A stretch of DNA of 5,202 bases from an uncultured Erysipelotrichaceae bacterium (GTDB taxonomy: Bacteria > Bacillota_I > Bacilli_A > RF39 > UBA660). The translations under genes were made by a program, and so were the position numbers. Location: the NCBI GenBank assembly GCA_902772675.1, contig CACYBN010000005.1, forward strand, positions 1-5,202, written 5' to 3'. Positions 4,919 to 5,202 of this stretch are shown here, piece after piece; position 1 is the stretch's first letter, and each line of letters begins with the position of its first letter. The notes under the pieces are model-generated. The model had not been told where the DNA came from, searched no databases, and was given only the letters and a program-made list of their open reading frames with translations.

Positions 4919-5202
4919 TTAAATACCATATTTATTAAAATTAGAACAATTTATTTTATAAGCTCCATCAGTTCTATCTAAAGTATATCCACTATCTGTA
5001 CATTTAGTAGTACCTGTTAAATGAGTACAGTTACCTGCTTTATCACAAATTCCTACTAACCATTTAGTTGAACCACCATATCTAATCCAAATACCTAAAT
5101 TAGGGAATGAATTTTCATTAGGAGCATTAGCTTTATATTCATAACACTCATTTTTAGCTATCCAATTTTGTCTCATATATGTATAACTTAATCCACTTCT
5201 TA
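4919..5202 (-). CDS. C-terminal part of a cysteine-containing extracellular protein, 5' end outside window
   Basis: The frame is open to the window edge (RSGLSYTY precedes the first ATG), and that ATG at 5176 has no ribosome binding site, so 93 residues of a longer protein are seen. It has five Cys, many Asn, Gly and Thr, aromatic residues in a beta-strand rhythm, and WLVGICDKAGNCTHL, which resembles the last strands of Ig-like repeats in bacterial surface proteins ('V.V.D.AGN' with flanking Cys). It ends NCSNFNKYGI. A secreted adhesin-like protein or pilin-like subunit with disulfides is plausible; the N-terminal signal that would settle it is outside the window. No LPXTG-type sorting signal or C-terminal membrane anchor is present. 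It is unrelated in role to dnaI downstream and is followed by the hairpin at 4863-4886. Confidence 0.75.
   Translation of the reverse strand, partial: RSGLSYTYMRQNWIAKNECYEYKANAPNENSFPNLGIWIRYGGSTKWLVGICDKAGNCTHLTGTTKCTDSGYTLDRTDGAYKINCSNFNKYGI

Noticed and set aside
4919..5176. Complete 85-residue gene starting at ATG 5176
   Set aside because: No ribosome binding site precedes this ATG, the frame continues open to the window edge, and the protein looks like the tail of a larger extracellular protein.
1..5202. Mycoplasma-type code with TGA as Trp
   Set aside because: Trp positions in conserved motifs use TGG (for example in the GAYWKGD stretch of ThrRS and W229 of DnaI), and no frame needs TGA readthrough.
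1..5202. CRISPR array, insertion sequence, tRNA or rRNA gene, or plus-strand genes
   Set aside because: I saw no regularly spaced repeats, transposase-like frames, terminal inverted repeats or cloverleaf. The Stem I region resembles no tRNA, and plus-strand frames are only shadows of the minus-strand genes.

Overview
The window is strongly AT-rich, and every gene I can support lies on the minus strand, so transcription runs from high to low coordinates. Gene content (DnaI helicase loader, T-box-controlled threonyl-tRNA synthetase, strong AGGAGG-type ribosome binding sites) points to a low-GC Firmicute of the Bacilli/Mollicutes-like group. Tryptophan is encoded by TGG inside conserved motifs and no gene needs TGA readthrough, so this is the standard bacterial code and not a code-4 mycoplasma. 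An uncultured gut lineage such as RF39 would fit, but that is inference from style only.

Layout in transcription order. (1) 5202-4919: C-terminal end of a cysteine-containing, probably extracellular protein with an Ig-like 'CDKAGNC' signature, cut by the window edge. (2) 4895-4863: an extended -10 promoter that merges into a hairpin with a U-tract; the 3' arm of the hairpin is itself a near-perfect Shine-Dalgarno sequence. (3) 4860-4762: a 32-residue basic small protein. (4) 4752-4744: a second extended -10 element just before dnaI. (5) 4728-3829: dnaI. (6) 3825-1957: an RNase II/R (RNB) family protein, separated from dnaI by 3 bases, that lacks OB-fold domains and several active-site residues. 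(7) about 1953-1713: a third extended -10 promoter and a threonine-type T-box leader with specifier, antiterminator and terminator. (8) 1695-1264: an unrecognised 143-residue helical protein. (9) 1240-1: thrS, cut at its 3' end by the window edge and lacking the N-terminal TGS domain.

In Bacillus subtilis dnaI and thrS are also near neighbours (dnaB-dnaI-ytxB-ytxC-thrS, from memory), so the backbone is an old Bacilli arrangement. What differs here is that dnaB is not next to dnaI, that the slot between dnaI and thrS holds a degenerate RNB protein and an unknown protein, and that the unknown protein is the first gene behind the threonine T-box. Uncharged tRNA-Thr should therefore raise the 143-residue protein together with ThrRS.

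The best candidates for something undescribed are the RNB-family protein that has apparently lost catalytic residues and is translationally coupled to the helicase loader, the T-box-controlled unknown protein, and the small-protein locus whose Shine-Dalgarno sequence doubles as a terminator arm.
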